This document shows, one piece after another, positions 26,761-35,813 of a stretch of DNA of 64,000 bases. The position numbers and the translations under genes are program-made. The stretch covers positions 1,521,910 to 1,585,909 of the forward strand of contig NZ_CP025572.1 of assembly GCF_018336975.1 (NCBI RefSeq), written 5' to 3'. This DNA comes from Marinomonas sp. CT5 (lineage in GTDB: Bacteria; Pseudomonadota; Gammaproteobacteria; Pseudomonadales; Marinomonadaceae). A model generated the notes under the pieces. That model was given only the letters and a program-made list of their open reading frames with translations, was not told the origin of the DNA and ran no database searches. The first letter of the stretch is position 1; every line of letters begins with the position of its first letter.

Positions 26761-27098
26761 TTAATCACCTTGGTGTTTTTATTTTTAATGATGTTTTTTG
26801 CTGTATTGCTCTAGTTTTCCATGTTCCTTATAAACGAAGGTGTAAAAAAGGCCTTTTGGGCAATTTCTTACGTCTTACCTACATTTTTCAACGCCTTTTT
26901 ATCATTCATCATGTAGAACAATTAAGTTGTGACACAAATTGTTGTGCTTTTCAATAATTGAATTAATAGATTTTTTGATTAGGGTATTCAAAAAAAGCAA
27001 CGTTATTAAAAAATGTTTGTGAAAAAAATAGTTGTGGTGTACAACATAATAAAACCCCAGCCAATTAAACAACTATAAAAGAGATGTGAGGGTAAAAA
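26761..27098. promoter_or_regulatory. Divergent control region of the TRAP and acyl-CoA operons
   Basis: This A+T-rich 338-base region must carry both promoters. It contains TTGTG-A-CACAA (26927-26937), a perfect 11-base palindrome; GTTGT-5-ACAAC (27031-27045), which abuts a CATAAT -10-like element (27045-27050); and copy B of the 15-base repeat (26986-27000). The two inverted repeats share TTGTG/CACAA-like half-sites and are candidate MarR operators. I could not place a full -35/-10 pair with confidence. Confidence 0.45.
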
Positions 27099-28664
27099 AT
27101 GAGTAAGGTTATTTCCCTAGCGCAGGCCGCTAATTTGATCCCTGATGGTGCCAATGTTGCTTGGTCCACAGTCGGTATGTCTTATTTTGCCGAGGCGGTC
27201 GCAAAATCTGTTGAGCAACGTTTTACGGAAACGGGGCACCCACAACAATTAACGCTTATCCATGATTGCGGCTGTGGCGATGGTAAAGACGCAGGTATGT
27301 CGCACATGGCGCATCCGAATTTAGTTAAGCGTTTAATTTCAGGTCATACTGGTCAAGCACCGAAAATGGCGCAAATGATCACAGACAATGCCATTGAAGC
27401 CTACCTTTTACCTCAAGGCGTACTGACTACCATGTGGCGTCAGATTGCTGGTAACAAACCGGGTGTTATTACCAAAGTCGGCATGGGAACTTACGTAGAT
27501 CCTTTAATTAGTGGCGGCAAAGTCACCTCATTAACCACAGAAGATTTAGTCAAACGCATCGAAATTGAAGAGGAAGAATGGCTACTTTATAAAACGTTTC
27601 CCCTAGATGTTGTAGTAATTCGTGCCACGACAGCCGATGAAGACGGTAACTTATCCGTAGAAGAAGAAGCGATGTTGGCGGAAATATTGCCTATGGCGCA
27701 AGCGGCTAAAAACAGTGGCGGAATTGTCATTGCGCAGGTGAAATATATTGCTGAGCGTCACTCCATTCACCCTAAAGAAGTCAAAGTGCCGGGTGTATTA
27801 GTGGATTACGTTACGGTTGCTCCAGCCGAAGACCACAAACAAACCATTACAACAACCTATAACCCAGGATTAGCGGGTAACTCTCGTGTGCCATTAAATG
27901 CGCTACCCCCTATGCCGTTTAGTGACCGCAAGGTGATTGCTCGTCGTGCCGCTATGGAGTTAAAAGCCAATGTCATGGTCAACCTTGGTATTGGTATGCC
28001 AGATGGTGTGGCCGCAATTGCCGCAGAAGAAAAGGTTTCTCATTTATTTACCCTAACGACAGAGCTAGGTACCTATGGTGGTATTCCTGCTTCTGGTGGA
28101 GATTTTGGTGCAGCTTGGAATGCGGATGCCATTATTGAACACGAAGCTCAGTTCGATTTTTATGATGGCGGTGGTTTAGATATCGCTTTCTTGGGACTGG
28201 CGCAAGCGGATAAAGAAGGCAACTTAAACGTCAGTAAGTTTGGCCCGAAAGTGGTTGGGCCAGGTGGTTTTATCAACATTTCCCAGAGCGCTAAAAAAGT
28301 CGTGTTCTGCGGTACCTTGGTCAATGGCGCTAAGCTTGGCTTTGAGAATGGCAAGATGAAAGTACTGGAAGAAGGCAAGGTGCAGAAGTTTGTCGAAGCC
28401 GTTGATCACATTACATTTAGTGGTGTGGTTGCCCGTCAAAACCATCAACCCGTGGTGTTTGTGACCGAGCGTTGTGTATTAGAGCTACGTCAGGAAGGTA
28501 TGGTACTCACGGAAATTGCCCCTGGATTGGATTTGGAAAAAGACGTGCTTAGCATGATGGCTTTCCGCCCAATTATTGCGGATGACCTTAAAGACATGCC
28601 TGCTGCCATTTTTGCTGAGCAGTGGGGTGGTTTGGGCGACATCATGGCAACGTCAAATCCATAG
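27099..28664 (+). CDS. Fused acyl-CoA transferase (YdiF/propionate CoA-transferase type)
   Basis: A 521-residue class I CoA transferase with the alpha and beta halves in one chain. It moves CoA from one acyl-CoA (often acetyl- or succinyl-CoA) to a free acid. The catalytic glutamate is Glu332 in TTELGTYGG, close to Glu333 of YdiF; GIGMPDGVA and GGGLDIAFLGLAQAD are further landmarks of the beta half. It is the first gene of the plus-strand acyl-CoA set and is preceded by GAGGG. It could activate the imported acid or salvage CoA from the acetyl-CoA or aroyl-CoA products. Confidence 0.9.
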   Translation: MSKVISLAQAANLIPDGANVAWSTVGMSYFAEAVAKSVEQRFTETGHPQQLTLIHDCGCGDGKDAGMSHMAHPNLVKRLISGHTGQAPKMAQMITDNAIEAYLLPQGVLTTMWRQIAGNKPGVITKVGMGTYVDPLISGGKVTSLTTEDLVKRIEIEEEEWLLYKTFPLDVVVIRATTADEDGNLSVEEEAMLAEILPMAQAAKNSGGIVIAQVKYIAERHSIHPKEVKVPGVLVDYVTVAPAEDHKQTITTTYNPGLAGNSRVPLNALPPMPFSDRKVIARRAAMELKANVMVNLGIGMPDGVAAIAAEEKVSHLFTLTTELGTYGGIPASGGDFGAAWNADAIIEHEAQFDFYDGGGLDIAFLGLAQADKEGNLNVSKFGPKVVGPGGFINISQSAKKVVFCGTLVNGAKLGFENGKMKVLEEGKVQKFVEAVDHITFSGVVARQNHQPVVFVTERCVLELRQEGMVLTEIAPGLDLEKDVLSMMAFRPIIADDLKDMPAAIFAEQWGGLGDIMATSNP

Positions 28665-28697
28665 TCAAAATAACAACAAGAATAAAGAGTAAATATT

Positions 28698-29900
28698 ATG
28701 TCTATCAAGAATGTAGAAATTCCTTACGGTGCTTACTGGAGTACACCGTTTACCAAATGGCAAGGTTCATTGCAGCATTTGCATTCAATGAAGTTTGCCG
28801 CTCATGTGGCTAAAGCCGAGTTGGCAAAGCGTAATATCGATCCCAAGGTGTTTGATTCTGGTGTGCTGGGGATGACGGTAAACCAATATCAATCTTTCAA
28901 CGGTGCACCATGGCCTTTGTATGAGATTGGTGCGGTGAATACAGCGGGGCATGCAGTGAACCAAGTGTGTGCTACCAGTGCTCGTGGTCTGTTTGCAGCA
29001 GCATCAGAAATTGTCTGCGGTATGGCCAATGTTTCTCTTTTGATGACGGCTGATCGTTGCTCGAATGGTCCGCATATGTATTACCCAAATGCCAAAGGAC
29101 CAGCGGGTGCGTCGGAAGATCAGGTTACCTACAACATGATGAACGATTGTGTAGGTGGCCATTCCATGATGCAAACTGGCGAAAATGTCGCCAAGCGTTT
29201 TGATATTACGCGAGAAGAATTAGACGAAGTTACTTACCGTCGTTACGAGCAATATCAAGATGCATTAAAAGACGATCAAGCTTTTCAAAAACGCTACATG
29301 ACATTGCCTTTGTCGGTGCCAACGGCCAACTTCAAAAAAGAAGAAACCGTGGTCACAGGGGATGAAGGCGTGTTTCCAACGACGTTAGAAGGTTTGCAAA
29401 AACTGAAACCGATTCAGGAAGGTGGCGTGATTACGTTCGGTAATCAAACTCACCCCGCTGATGGTAACGCTTCTGCGATTCTTTGCCGATCTGAGGATGT
29501 GGCTTCTCTTACCACACGTCCAGAAATAAAAATTGAAGTGTTAGGTTTTGGGCAAGCCCGAGACGATTTGGCCTTTATGCCAGCCGCGCCAATTGAAGCG
29601 GCAAAACGCGCTCTTGCGGTAGCTGAAGTTGATATCCAACAAGTGAAAGCAATCAAAACCCATAACCCATTTGCGGTGAATGATGTGGCCTTTGCTAAAG
29701 CGATGGGAATCGATGTGATGACCATGAACAACTACGGTTGTTCCTTGATTTGGGGGCATCCTCAAGGTCCAACAGGAATGCGCGCCATTATTGAGCTGAT
29801 TGAAGAGTTAACACTGATTGGTGGTGGCTATGGTTTGTTTACAGGGTGTGCCGCTGGGGATACCGGTATGGCGGTGGTGATCAAGGTTTCAGATCGCTAA
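28698..29900 (+). CDS. Thiolase (acetyl-CoA acyltransferase family)
   Basis: A 400-residue thiolase that cleaves a 3-ketoacyl-CoA with CoA to acetyl-CoA and a shorter acyl-CoA. The nucleophile is Cys91 (NQVCATSARG), with His322 (THNPFAVND), His354 (GHPQGPTG) and Cys384 (GCAAGDTG). The region before His354 reads NNYGCSLIWGHPQG, where typical thiolases have NxxGGAIALGHPxG, suggesting an unusual acyl pocket. It starts 33 bases after the CoA transferase. Confidence 0.9.
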   Translation: MSIKNVEIPYGAYWSTPFTKWQGSLQHLHSMKFAAHVAKAELAKRNIDPKVFDSGVLGMTVNQYQSFNGAPWPLYEIGAVNTAGHAVNQVCATSARGLFAAASEIVCGMANVSLLMTADRCSNGPHMYYPNAKGPAGASEDQVTYNMMNDCVGGHSMMQTGENVAKRFDITREELDEVTYRRYEQYQDALKDDQAFQKRYMTLPLSVPTANFKKEETVVTGDEGVFPTTLEGLQKLKPIQEGGVITFGNQTHPADGNASAILCRSEDVASLTTRPEIKIEVLGFGQARDDLAFMPAAPIEAAKRALAVAEVDIQQVKAIKTHNPFAVNDVAFAKAMGIDVMTMNNYGCSLIWGHPQGPTGMRAIIELIEELTLIGGGYGLFTGCAAGDTGMAVVIKVSDR

Positions 29901-29938
29901 ACAGGCACGACTACTGTACTCGATTATACGGTCGCTCA

Positions 29939-29960
29939 TTTGCACATCATATGGTGCAAA
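29939..29960 (+). other. Intercistronic hairpin
   Basis: TTTGCAC (29939-29945) and GTGCAAA (29954-29960) pair over seven bases around an 8-base loop, in the gap between the thiolase and crotonase genes. The sequence GTGCAAAGG recurs at 30806-30814 in the next gap. It may tune the stability of the polycistronic message. Confidence 0.35.
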
Positions 29961-29990
29961 GGCTCAATAAAATTTTAAAGGTAACCCAAT

Positions 29991-30749
29991 ATGACGTATC
30001 AATTTATTAATTACTCTGTAGAAAATGGCGTGGCGCATTTGCAGCTGAATCGCCCAGAGAAGAAAAATGCCATCAATGACAATTTGTGCCTTGAGATTGA
30101 ACATGTTTTTTTGAATTTGACCAATGATGTCAATGTGATTGTGCTGTCTGGTAACGGCCCTGAGTTTTGTTCTGGCTTGGATTTGCAAGAGCATAAAGCT
30201 CGTGAACCCTTCGAAGTCGTAAAGCATTCACAAATGTGGCATCGCGTGTTTGGTCATATTCGTGAATCGGGCATTCCTGTGGTTGCCGCTATGCATGGCG
30301 CGGTCATTGGCGGTGGTTTGGAGTTGGGGATTTGTGCGCATGTACGAGTCACGGAAGAAAATACTTTTTATCGTTTGCCTGAAGGCAAACACGGCATCTT
30401 TGTAGGTGGCGGCGCATCTGTCAACGTGGCGAATGTGATTGGTGCCAGTCGTATGACCGAAATGATGTTAACCGGCCGTGATGTCAGAGCAGAAGAAGGC
30501 CTGCGTATTGGTTTGGCTCATTATGTTGTTGGCAATGGCGAAGCTTTGGCAAAAGCCTTTGAAATTGCACAAGGCATTGCCAAGAACTCTAAATATTCAA
30601 ATTGGGCCATGACCACTGGTTTGAGCCGTATTAGTAATATGTCATCGCAAGAGGGTTTGTACGCTGAGTCACTGATTTGTGGTATTACGCAAACCAGCGA
30701 AGAAGTAAAAGCGCGTATTGATGCTTTTTTGAATCGTAAAAAATCCTAA
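29991..30749 (+). CDS. Enoyl-CoA hydratase (crotonase family)
   Basis: A 252-residue hydratase that adds water across the double bond of an enoyl-CoA. The oxyanion-hole segments are GNGPEFCSGLDL and AMHGAVIGGG, and both catalytic glutamates of true hydratases are present: Glu111 (GGGLELG) and Glu131 (RLPEGKHG). In ferulate pathways the same family can also act as a hydratase-lyase, but the presence of a dehydrogenase and a thiolase here favours the full beta-oxidative route. Confidence 0.88.
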   Translation: MTYQFINYSVENGVAHLQLNRPEKKNAINDNLCLEIEHVFLNLTNDVNVIVLSGNGPEFCSGLDLQEHKAREPFEVVKHSQMWHRVFGHIRESGIPVVAAMHGAVIGGGLELGICAHVRVTEENTFYRLPEGKHGIFVGGGASVNVANVIGASRMTEMMLTGRDVRAEEGLRIGLAHYVVGNGEALAKAFEIAQGIAKNSKYSNWAMTTGLSRISNMSSQEGLYAESLICGITQTSEEVKARIDAFLNRKKS

Positions 30750-30851
30750 GCATTTTCTTTTATAAATGCTGCGCAGTTGCTCTAGAAACCTTCGCTCGCT
30801 ACACAGTGCAAAGGTCTCTCTAAAAATAACAAAGCAAATTAAAGGTGAGTT

Positions 30852-31619
30852 ATGCAAATTCAAGACAAACATTTTGTAGTTACAGGTTCGGCTTCTGGTA
30901 TTGGTGAAGCGGTGGCTCGTCGTCTTCATGGCTTGGGAGCGAAAGTCACCTTAGCCGATGTGAATGAAGAGGGTTTGAAGCGTGTTAAAGCGGACCTTGG
31001 TGAGCGAGTACAAGGTGGCGTGACCGATATTGTTAACGAAGAGTCGGTGCAAAGTGCGATTGATAAAGCGGTAGAAGCTTTTGGGCCGATTAGCGGATTA
31101 GTAAATTGTGCAGGGATTCCGGGGGCAGAGCGTATTGTCGGTCGTGAAGGTCCGCATCGTTTAGCGTCTTTCCAACGTGCTGTATCGGTTAACTTAATCG
31201 GCACTTTTAATATGATTCGTCTGGTGGCAGACAAAATGCAGCACAATGAGCCGGAAGCCAATTTAGAGCGTGGTGTGATCATTAATACGGCTTCAGTTGC
31301 CGCATTTGACGGTCAAATTGGTCAGGCTGGCTATGCGGCTTCTAAAGGCGGTGTGTGTGCTATGACCTTGCCAATTGCCCGTGAATTAGCGCGTTTTGGT
31401 ATTCGAGTAATGACTATTGCTCCGGGCCTATTTAAAACCCCTATGATGGATGTTTTGCCAGAAGAAGTGCAAAAGTCGCTAGGAGAGTCCGTGCCTTTTC
31501 CGCCACGCCTTGGTGAGCCGGATGAATACGCTTCTTTGGCGCAGCATATTATTGAGAATGGCATGTTGAATGGCGAAGTGATTCGTCTTGACGGTGCGAT
31601 TCGTATGGCAGCGAAGTAA
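30852..31619 (+). CDS. SDR-type 3-hydroxyacyl-CoA dehydrogenase
   Basis: A 255-residue short-chain dehydrogenase resembling HSD17B10, which oxidises 3-hydroxyacyl-CoA to 3-ketoacyl-CoA with NAD. TGSASGIG near residue 11, LADV for NAD preference, NCAG, and Ser/Tyr/Lys in TASVAAFD and GYAASKGG mark the active site. Loop PGAERIVGREGPHRLASF and the tail NGMLNGEVIRLDGAIRMA fit the HSD10 group. It lies between the hydratase and acyl-CoA dehydrogenase genes, the expected pathway neighbours. Confidence 0.88.
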   Translation: MQIQDKHFVVTGSASGIGEAVARRLHGLGAKVTLADVNEEGLKRVKADLGERVQGGVTDIVNEESVQSAIDKAVEAFGPISGLVNCAGIPGAERIVGREGPHRLASFQRAVSVNLIGTFNMIRLVADKMQHNEPEANLERGVIINTASVAAFDGQIGQAGYAASKGGVCAMTLPIARELARFGIRVMTIAPGLFKTPMMDVLPEEVQKSLGESVPFPPRLGEPDEYASLAQHIIENGMLNGEVIRLDGAIRMAAK

Positions 31620-31632
31620 TTCGGAGTTAATG

Positions 31633-33396
31633 ATGAACTATCAAGCTCCTTACAAAGACATGCAGTTGCTGGTGGCGCAAGCTTACCAGCAACAAGGTCT
31701 AGACGCTGATGAGTCTTTAGCTGGTTTTGACCCTGAGCTCGCCAATGCGGTGATGGAAGAGGCGGCTAAGTTTGCTTCCGGTGTTCTCGCGCCATTGAAT
31801 ACCGTTGGCGATGTTCAAGGTTGTCGCTTTGATAATGGCCAAGTAATTACGCCAGAGGGTTGGCAGGCAGCCTATCAGCAATTTGCTGAATCCGGTTGGA
31901 TTGGTTTGGCCTTGCCGGAAGCATTTGGTGGACAGGATCTGCCAAAGTATATCGCGCAACCGGTTAATGAAATGTGGTTGTCAGCAAACTTGGCCTTTGT
32001 GATGTTTCAAGCTTTGGCGCAAGGTGGTTCAGAAATTTTGTTGAACTTTGCCAATGAATCGATTCAAAACCGCTATTTGCCAAAGATTGTCAGTGGTGAA
32101 TGGACCGTGGCAATGGCGTTGACTGAACCCAATGCGGGTTCAGATCTTGGTGCATTAAATACTAAAGCGATGCCACAAGCGGACGGCACTTATAAAATTA
32201 AAGGTCAGAAGATTTTCATTACCTATGGTGAGCATGATCTTACCGACAATATCGCTCATTTAGTGTTGGCAAGAACACCTGATGCACCGGCTGGAAGTCG
32301 TGGCATTTCGTTGTTTATTGTGCCTAAGTTTCGGGTTGCCGAGGATGGTACATCTGGAGAGTTTAATGATGTTCGTTGTACAGGTATTGAGCACAAAATG
32401 GGACTTCATGGCAGTCCGACCTGCTCCATAAGTTATGGCGATCAAGATGCTTGCATTGGGGAGTTAGTCGGCGAACTGAATCAAGGCTTAATGGCGATGT
32501 TCGTGCTAATGAACGAAGCGCGTTTGAGTTGCGGTTTACAAGGTGTCGCGCTTGTTGAATTAGGTTATCAACAAGCATTGTCCTATGCCCAAGAGCGAAC
32601 TCAGGGCACAAATGCCCAAGGCGAAAAAGTGGCCATTGTTGAACACGCGGATGTGAAGCGTATGTTGTTAGAAATGCGCTCCGAAAGTTTTGCTTTGCGT
32701 GCTTTGGGTTATCAGATTGCTGCTCAAATTGATGCGACAGAAGCGGAAAATGGAGAGGCGCAAGACAACCAAGCGAAAAAAGACAGAATTGCTTTGCTGA
32801 CGCCAATCTTTAAAGCGTTTGCAACAGAGCGAGCCAATGTGATGGCGGGTCAAGTGGTTCAAGTGTTTGGCGGGATGGGCTTCGTTGAAGAAACCGGCGT
32901 GGCGCAAATTATGCGAGATGCCAGAGTCACTACTATTTATGAAGGCACAACTGGCATTCAAGCCCGCGACTTGCTGTTTAGAAAAGTATTGGGTGACAAA
33001 GGACACGTGCTCACTGAGTTATTGGCTGAGATCTCTCAGTTGTTAGGTAAGTTTGACGCGGATGAAGCTCTTTCAGCCATGGCAAAGGACACCCAGCAAG
33101 TGATTACAAAAGTGATGTCTTTGTTGGGCTCTCAGATGCTTAATGGTGAACGAGATGTCACGTCTTTACAGGCTGTATCAGTGCCATTTTTAGAAGCAAT
33201 GGGTGTTTTGTGTTGCTCATGGCAGCTATTAAATGTGTTGGCTTATCAGCAAGCAGACGGGAACTTAGATGAAGCTTATATGCAGAATATTCGCGCATTG
33301 GCAGCATTTTATGGTGCTTACCGTTTGCCTTCTGCATTGGCGGCTCTAAAAGTCGTTGAAAACGCTGGCGCGGGTGTCAGCGAGTATGAATTTTGA
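31633..33396 (+). CDS. Acyl-CoA dehydrogenase
   Basis: A 587-residue FAD enzyme of the larger type with a C-terminal extension, which desaturates acyl-CoA at C2-C3 and passes electrons to ETF. ALTEPNAGSDLGAL binds FAD, KIFITYGEHD is the next strand, QVFGGMGFVEETGVAQ and the catalytic glutamate in TIYEGTTGIQARDL are present. ATG codons lie at 31630 and 31633; GGAG at 31623-31626 is six bases before the second, which I chose. The frame extends to 31588 inside the SDR gene, but that is not a real start. An ETF pair is encoded at the end of the same gene row. Confidence 0.9.
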   Translation: MNYQAPYKDMQLLVAQAYQQQGLDADESLAGFDPELANAVMEEAAKFASGVLAPLNTVGDVQGCRFDNGQVITPEGWQAAYQQFAESGWIGLALPEAFGGQDLPKYIAQPVNEMWLSANLAFVMFQALAQGGSEILLNFANESIQNRYLPKIVSGEWTVAMALTEPNAGSDLGALNTKAMPQADGTYKIKGQKIFITYGEHDLTDNIAHLVLARTPDAPAGSRGISLFIVPKFRVAEDGTSGEFNDVRCTGIEHKMGLHGSPTCSISYGDQDACIGELVGELNQGLMAMFVLMNEARLSCGLQGVALVELGYQQALSYAQERTQGTNAQGEKVAIVEHADVKRMLLEMRSESFALRALGYQIAAQIDATEAENGEAQDNQAKKDRIALLTPIFKAFATERANVMAGQVVQVFGGMGFVEETGVAQIMRDARVTTIYEGTTGIQARDLLFRKVLGDKGHVLTELLAEISQLLGKFDADEALSAMAKDTQQVITKVMSLLGSQMLNGERDVTSLQAVSVPFLEAMGVLCCSWQLLNVLAYQQADGNLDEAYMQNIRALAAFYGAYRLPSALAALKVVENAGAGVSEYEF

Positions 33397-33398
33397 AA

Positions 33399-33414
33399 TA
33401 GACCAAATGGTCTG
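33399..33414. promoter_or_regulatory. Inverted repeat resembling a TetR/NemR-type operator
   Basis: The core AGACCA-AA-TGGTCT (33400-33413) is perfect, and the 16 bases match the NemR box TAGACC-N4-GGTCTA except at the last position. It lies three bases after the acyl-CoA dehydrogenase stop and about 100 bases before the ligase gene. No TetR-family gene is in the window. It could instead be an intercistronic hairpin. Confidence 0.4.
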
Positions 33415-33441
33415 AAGTCGAGAAAACAATAACAATTCGGC

Positions 33442-33459
33442 AGTGGTTTACAAACCACT
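33442..33459 (+). other. Second intercistronic inverted repeat before the ligase gene
   Basis: AGTGGTTT and AAACCACT pair perfectly around two bases. Together with the repeat at 33400-33413 it makes this 115-base gap the most structured one within the acyl-CoA gene row, a plausible site of separate control or of message processing. Confidence 0.35.
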
Positions 33460-33511
33460 CCCTAAACTCTAACCGCATAAAAATAACCAAAGTGGTTGTG
33501 GGAGCAAAAAA

Positions 33512-35365
33512 ATGAATGGTGAATTTCATCCTATTAAGGTCGTTGCCCATCCAATAAACGTTGAAAAACGAGCCGATGGTGTGCAAATCATTAATAGTCA
33601 AAAGGCGTTAGATGATTATGCACGCTGCTGGACGGATCAGCTTGAATATTGGGCGGCAAAAACGCCTGATCAGATGTTTGTTGCAGAACGTGATGAACAA
33701 GGTGAATGGCAGAAAGTTACTTATGCAGAAGCCGTAACGCGAGTACGCAAGATTGCCTCTTGGTTATTGACTCAGCCAGTGTCGGTTGAGCGTCCTATTG
33801 TCTTTTTGTGTGGCAACAGTTTAGAGCATTTGATGCTCGCTTTAGCAGGAATGTATGTAGGGATTGCTCATGCTCCTGTTTCGCCTGCGTATTCTTTGAT
33901 TGCTACTGACTACAGTAAATTGCAGCATATCTTTGATATTTTGACACCTGGGCTGATTGTGGTAGATGAGCTTGCCCCTTATGAGAATGCGATCCAATCG
34001 GTTTGTAAAGATTTAGATACCCCTGTTGCGGTGATAAAAGGCGATATTACACCGCAAAAAATCAAAAATCCGACACTGTCATTTCAATCGTTTTGGGATT
34101 TCCCTGAATCAGATGCCGTGAATGAAAAGAACGCACAAGTAAATGGCGATACCATTGCCAAAGTGCTTTTCACTTCTGGTACAACCGGTATGCCAAAAGG
34201 CGTTATTAATACTCAACGCATGATTTGTGCTAACCAAGTGATGATTCATCAGGTGATGCAATTCTTTAAAGATCAGCCGCCTATCATGGTGGATTGGCTT
34301 CCTTGGAACCATACATTTGGTGGTAACCACAACATCGGTATCGCCTTGTACAACGGAGGGAGTTTGTATCTAGATGATGGTAAGCCAACCGAAAAACTTT
34401 TTGCTAAGACGTTGCAGAATTTGGCAGAGGTCTCTCCAACTGTCTATTTCAATGTGCCAAAAGGTTTTGAACTTTTAGTAAAAAGTCTAAAAGCAGACAA
34501 TGAGTTGGCCGAAAAATTCTTTGCTCGTTTGCAGTTTACCTTTTTTGCCGCGGCGGGATTGGCGCAGCATATTTGGGACGATTTGGATGCCTTAGCCATT
34601 AAGTATACGGGTAAGAAGATTCCTATGGTGACGGGTCTTGGTTGCACCGAAACGGCTCCATCCGCGACCTTTGCTTCCGTTGAAGAATCAACTTCGGGAG
34701 TAATTGGCGTACCTGCCCCTGGTGTGTCTATTAAATTAGTACCAAACGAAGGCAAGCTTGAAGCCCGAGTAAAAGCCGAAACCGTTATGCCTGGTTACTG
34801 GCGCCAGCCGGAGTTGACCGCTAAGGCCTTTGATGAAGAAGGTTATTATTGCTTAGGTGACGCCTTCGCCTACCTAGACGAAAACGAGCCCCAACGTGGT
34901 TTCCGTTTTGATGGCCGAGTATCAGAAGATTTTAAATTAGACAGTGGGACTTGGGTGAGTGCGGGTACACTGCGAGCGAAGTTTATTAGTGCGTTTGCGC
35001 CATTTGTGCAGGATGTTGTTCTATGTGGCACAAACCGTGGTTATATCACAGCGTTGATTTTCCCTGATTGGGCACATTGCCAGGCCATTCTTCCTCATGA
35101 TCTAGTTGAAACAAACGAAGAGATTATTGCTCATTCGGCAGTTCGCGAAGCATTTAAACAAAAGTTGGTTGAGTTCTCAAAAAATAGTACCGGAAGTTCA
35201 ACGGTCGTTCAGCGTATTTTATTACAGGCGACACCACCCAGTATTGATGCCCATGAGGTGACAGATAAGGGGTCGTTGAACCAACGTGCGGTGCAAGCTC
35301 ATCGTGAAGACCAAATAGAGCTTCTGTATCAAGAGCCACTATCGGATCTTGTTATTAGTCTTTAA
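33512..35365 (+). CDS. Feruloyl-CoA synthase-like AMP-forming CoA ligase
   Basis: A 617-residue acid:CoA ligase of the ANL superfamily. ATP-binding VLFTSGTTGMPKGVIN and the later GLGCTETAP and CLGDAFAY motifs are intact. The N-terminus (VEKRADGVQIINSQKALDDY) and length follow bacterial feruloyl-CoA synthases rather than fatty acyl-CoA ligases. It should activate a phenylpropenoic acid (ferulate, coumarate, caffeate or relative) for the beta-oxidation enzymes upstream. The substrate is an inference from family resemblance. Confidence 0.82.
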   Translation: MNGEFHPIKVVAHPINVEKRADGVQIINSQKALDDYARCWTDQLEYWAAKTPDQMFVAERDEQGEWQKVTYAEAVTRVRKIASWLLTQPVSVERPIVFLCGNSLEHLMLALAGMYVGIAHAPVSPAYSLIATDYSKLQHIFDILTPGLIVVDELAPYENAIQSVCKDLDTPVAVIKGDITPQKIKNPTLSFQSFWDFPESDAVNEKNAQVNGDTIAKVLFTSGTTGMPKGVINTQRMICANQVMIHQVMQFFKDQPPIMVDWLPWNHTFGGNHNIGIALYNGGSLYLDDGKPTEKLFAKTLQNLAEVSPTVYFNVPKGFELLVKSLKADNELAEKFFARLQFTFFAAAGLAQHIWDDLDALAIKYTGKKIPMVTGLGCTETAPSATFASVEESTSGVIGVPAPGVSIKLVPNEGKLEARVKAETVMPGYWRQPELTAKAFDEEGYYCLGDAFAYLDENEPQRGFRFDGRVSEDFKLDSGTWVSAGTLRAKFISAFAPFVQDVVLCGTNRGYITALIFPDWAHCQAILPHDLVETNEEIIAHSAVREAFKQKLVEFSKNSTGSSTVVQRILLQATPPSIDAHEVTDKGSLNQRAVQAHREDQIELLYQEPLSDLVISL

Positions 35366-35377
35366 AAGGGGCGCTTT

Positions 35378-35794
35378 ATGTTTACAAATGAGCGTCAATT
35401 GCAAATTGAGTGGGGTGACTGCGACCCCGCCGATATTGTGTTCTATCCACGGTATTTTGCCTTTTTTGATGCTTCGACGGGTAGCTTGTTTGAAGCGATG
35501 GGGTTCAGTTTGCGGTATATACGAGATGGGCTAGGTGATGTGGGTTTTCCAATGGTGGATACTCGATCTCGATTTTTTAAACCGTCAAAATATGGCGATC
35601 AGGTAGTGATTAAAAGTGAAATTACTGAGGTTGGTCGTGCCAGCTTTGGGATTCGTCACCAACTTTTTAATGGTGATGATTTAGCGGTTGAATGTACCGA
35701 AAAGCGGGTTTGGGCTTGTCATAATGCCGAAGGGGTTCTTAAAGCTAAACCCATCCCGGATGACATTCGAGCCAAAATGCTGAGTCATGGATAA
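35378..35794 (+). CDS. 4-hydroxybenzoyl-CoA thioesterase family protein
   Basis: A 138-residue hotdog-fold thioesterase. [17 protein letters not shown] carries the catalytic Asp16 in the same setting as Asp17 of 4-hydroxybenzoyl-CoA thioesterase. It probably releases the aromatic acid from the aroyl-CoA produced by the thiolase, and this supports an aromatic rather than fatty acid substrate for the pathway. It starts 12 bases after the ligase stop and ends before etfB. Confidence 0.85.
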   Translation: MFTNERQLQIEWGDCDPADIVFYPRYFAFFDASTGSLFEAMGFSLRYIRDGLGDVGFPMVDTRSRFFKPSKYGDQVVIKSEITEVGRASFGIRHQLFNGDDLAVECTEKRVWACHNAEGVLKAKPIPDDIRAKMLSHG

Positions 35795-35813
35795 GAAGAA
35801 GGTTATCGACAGA

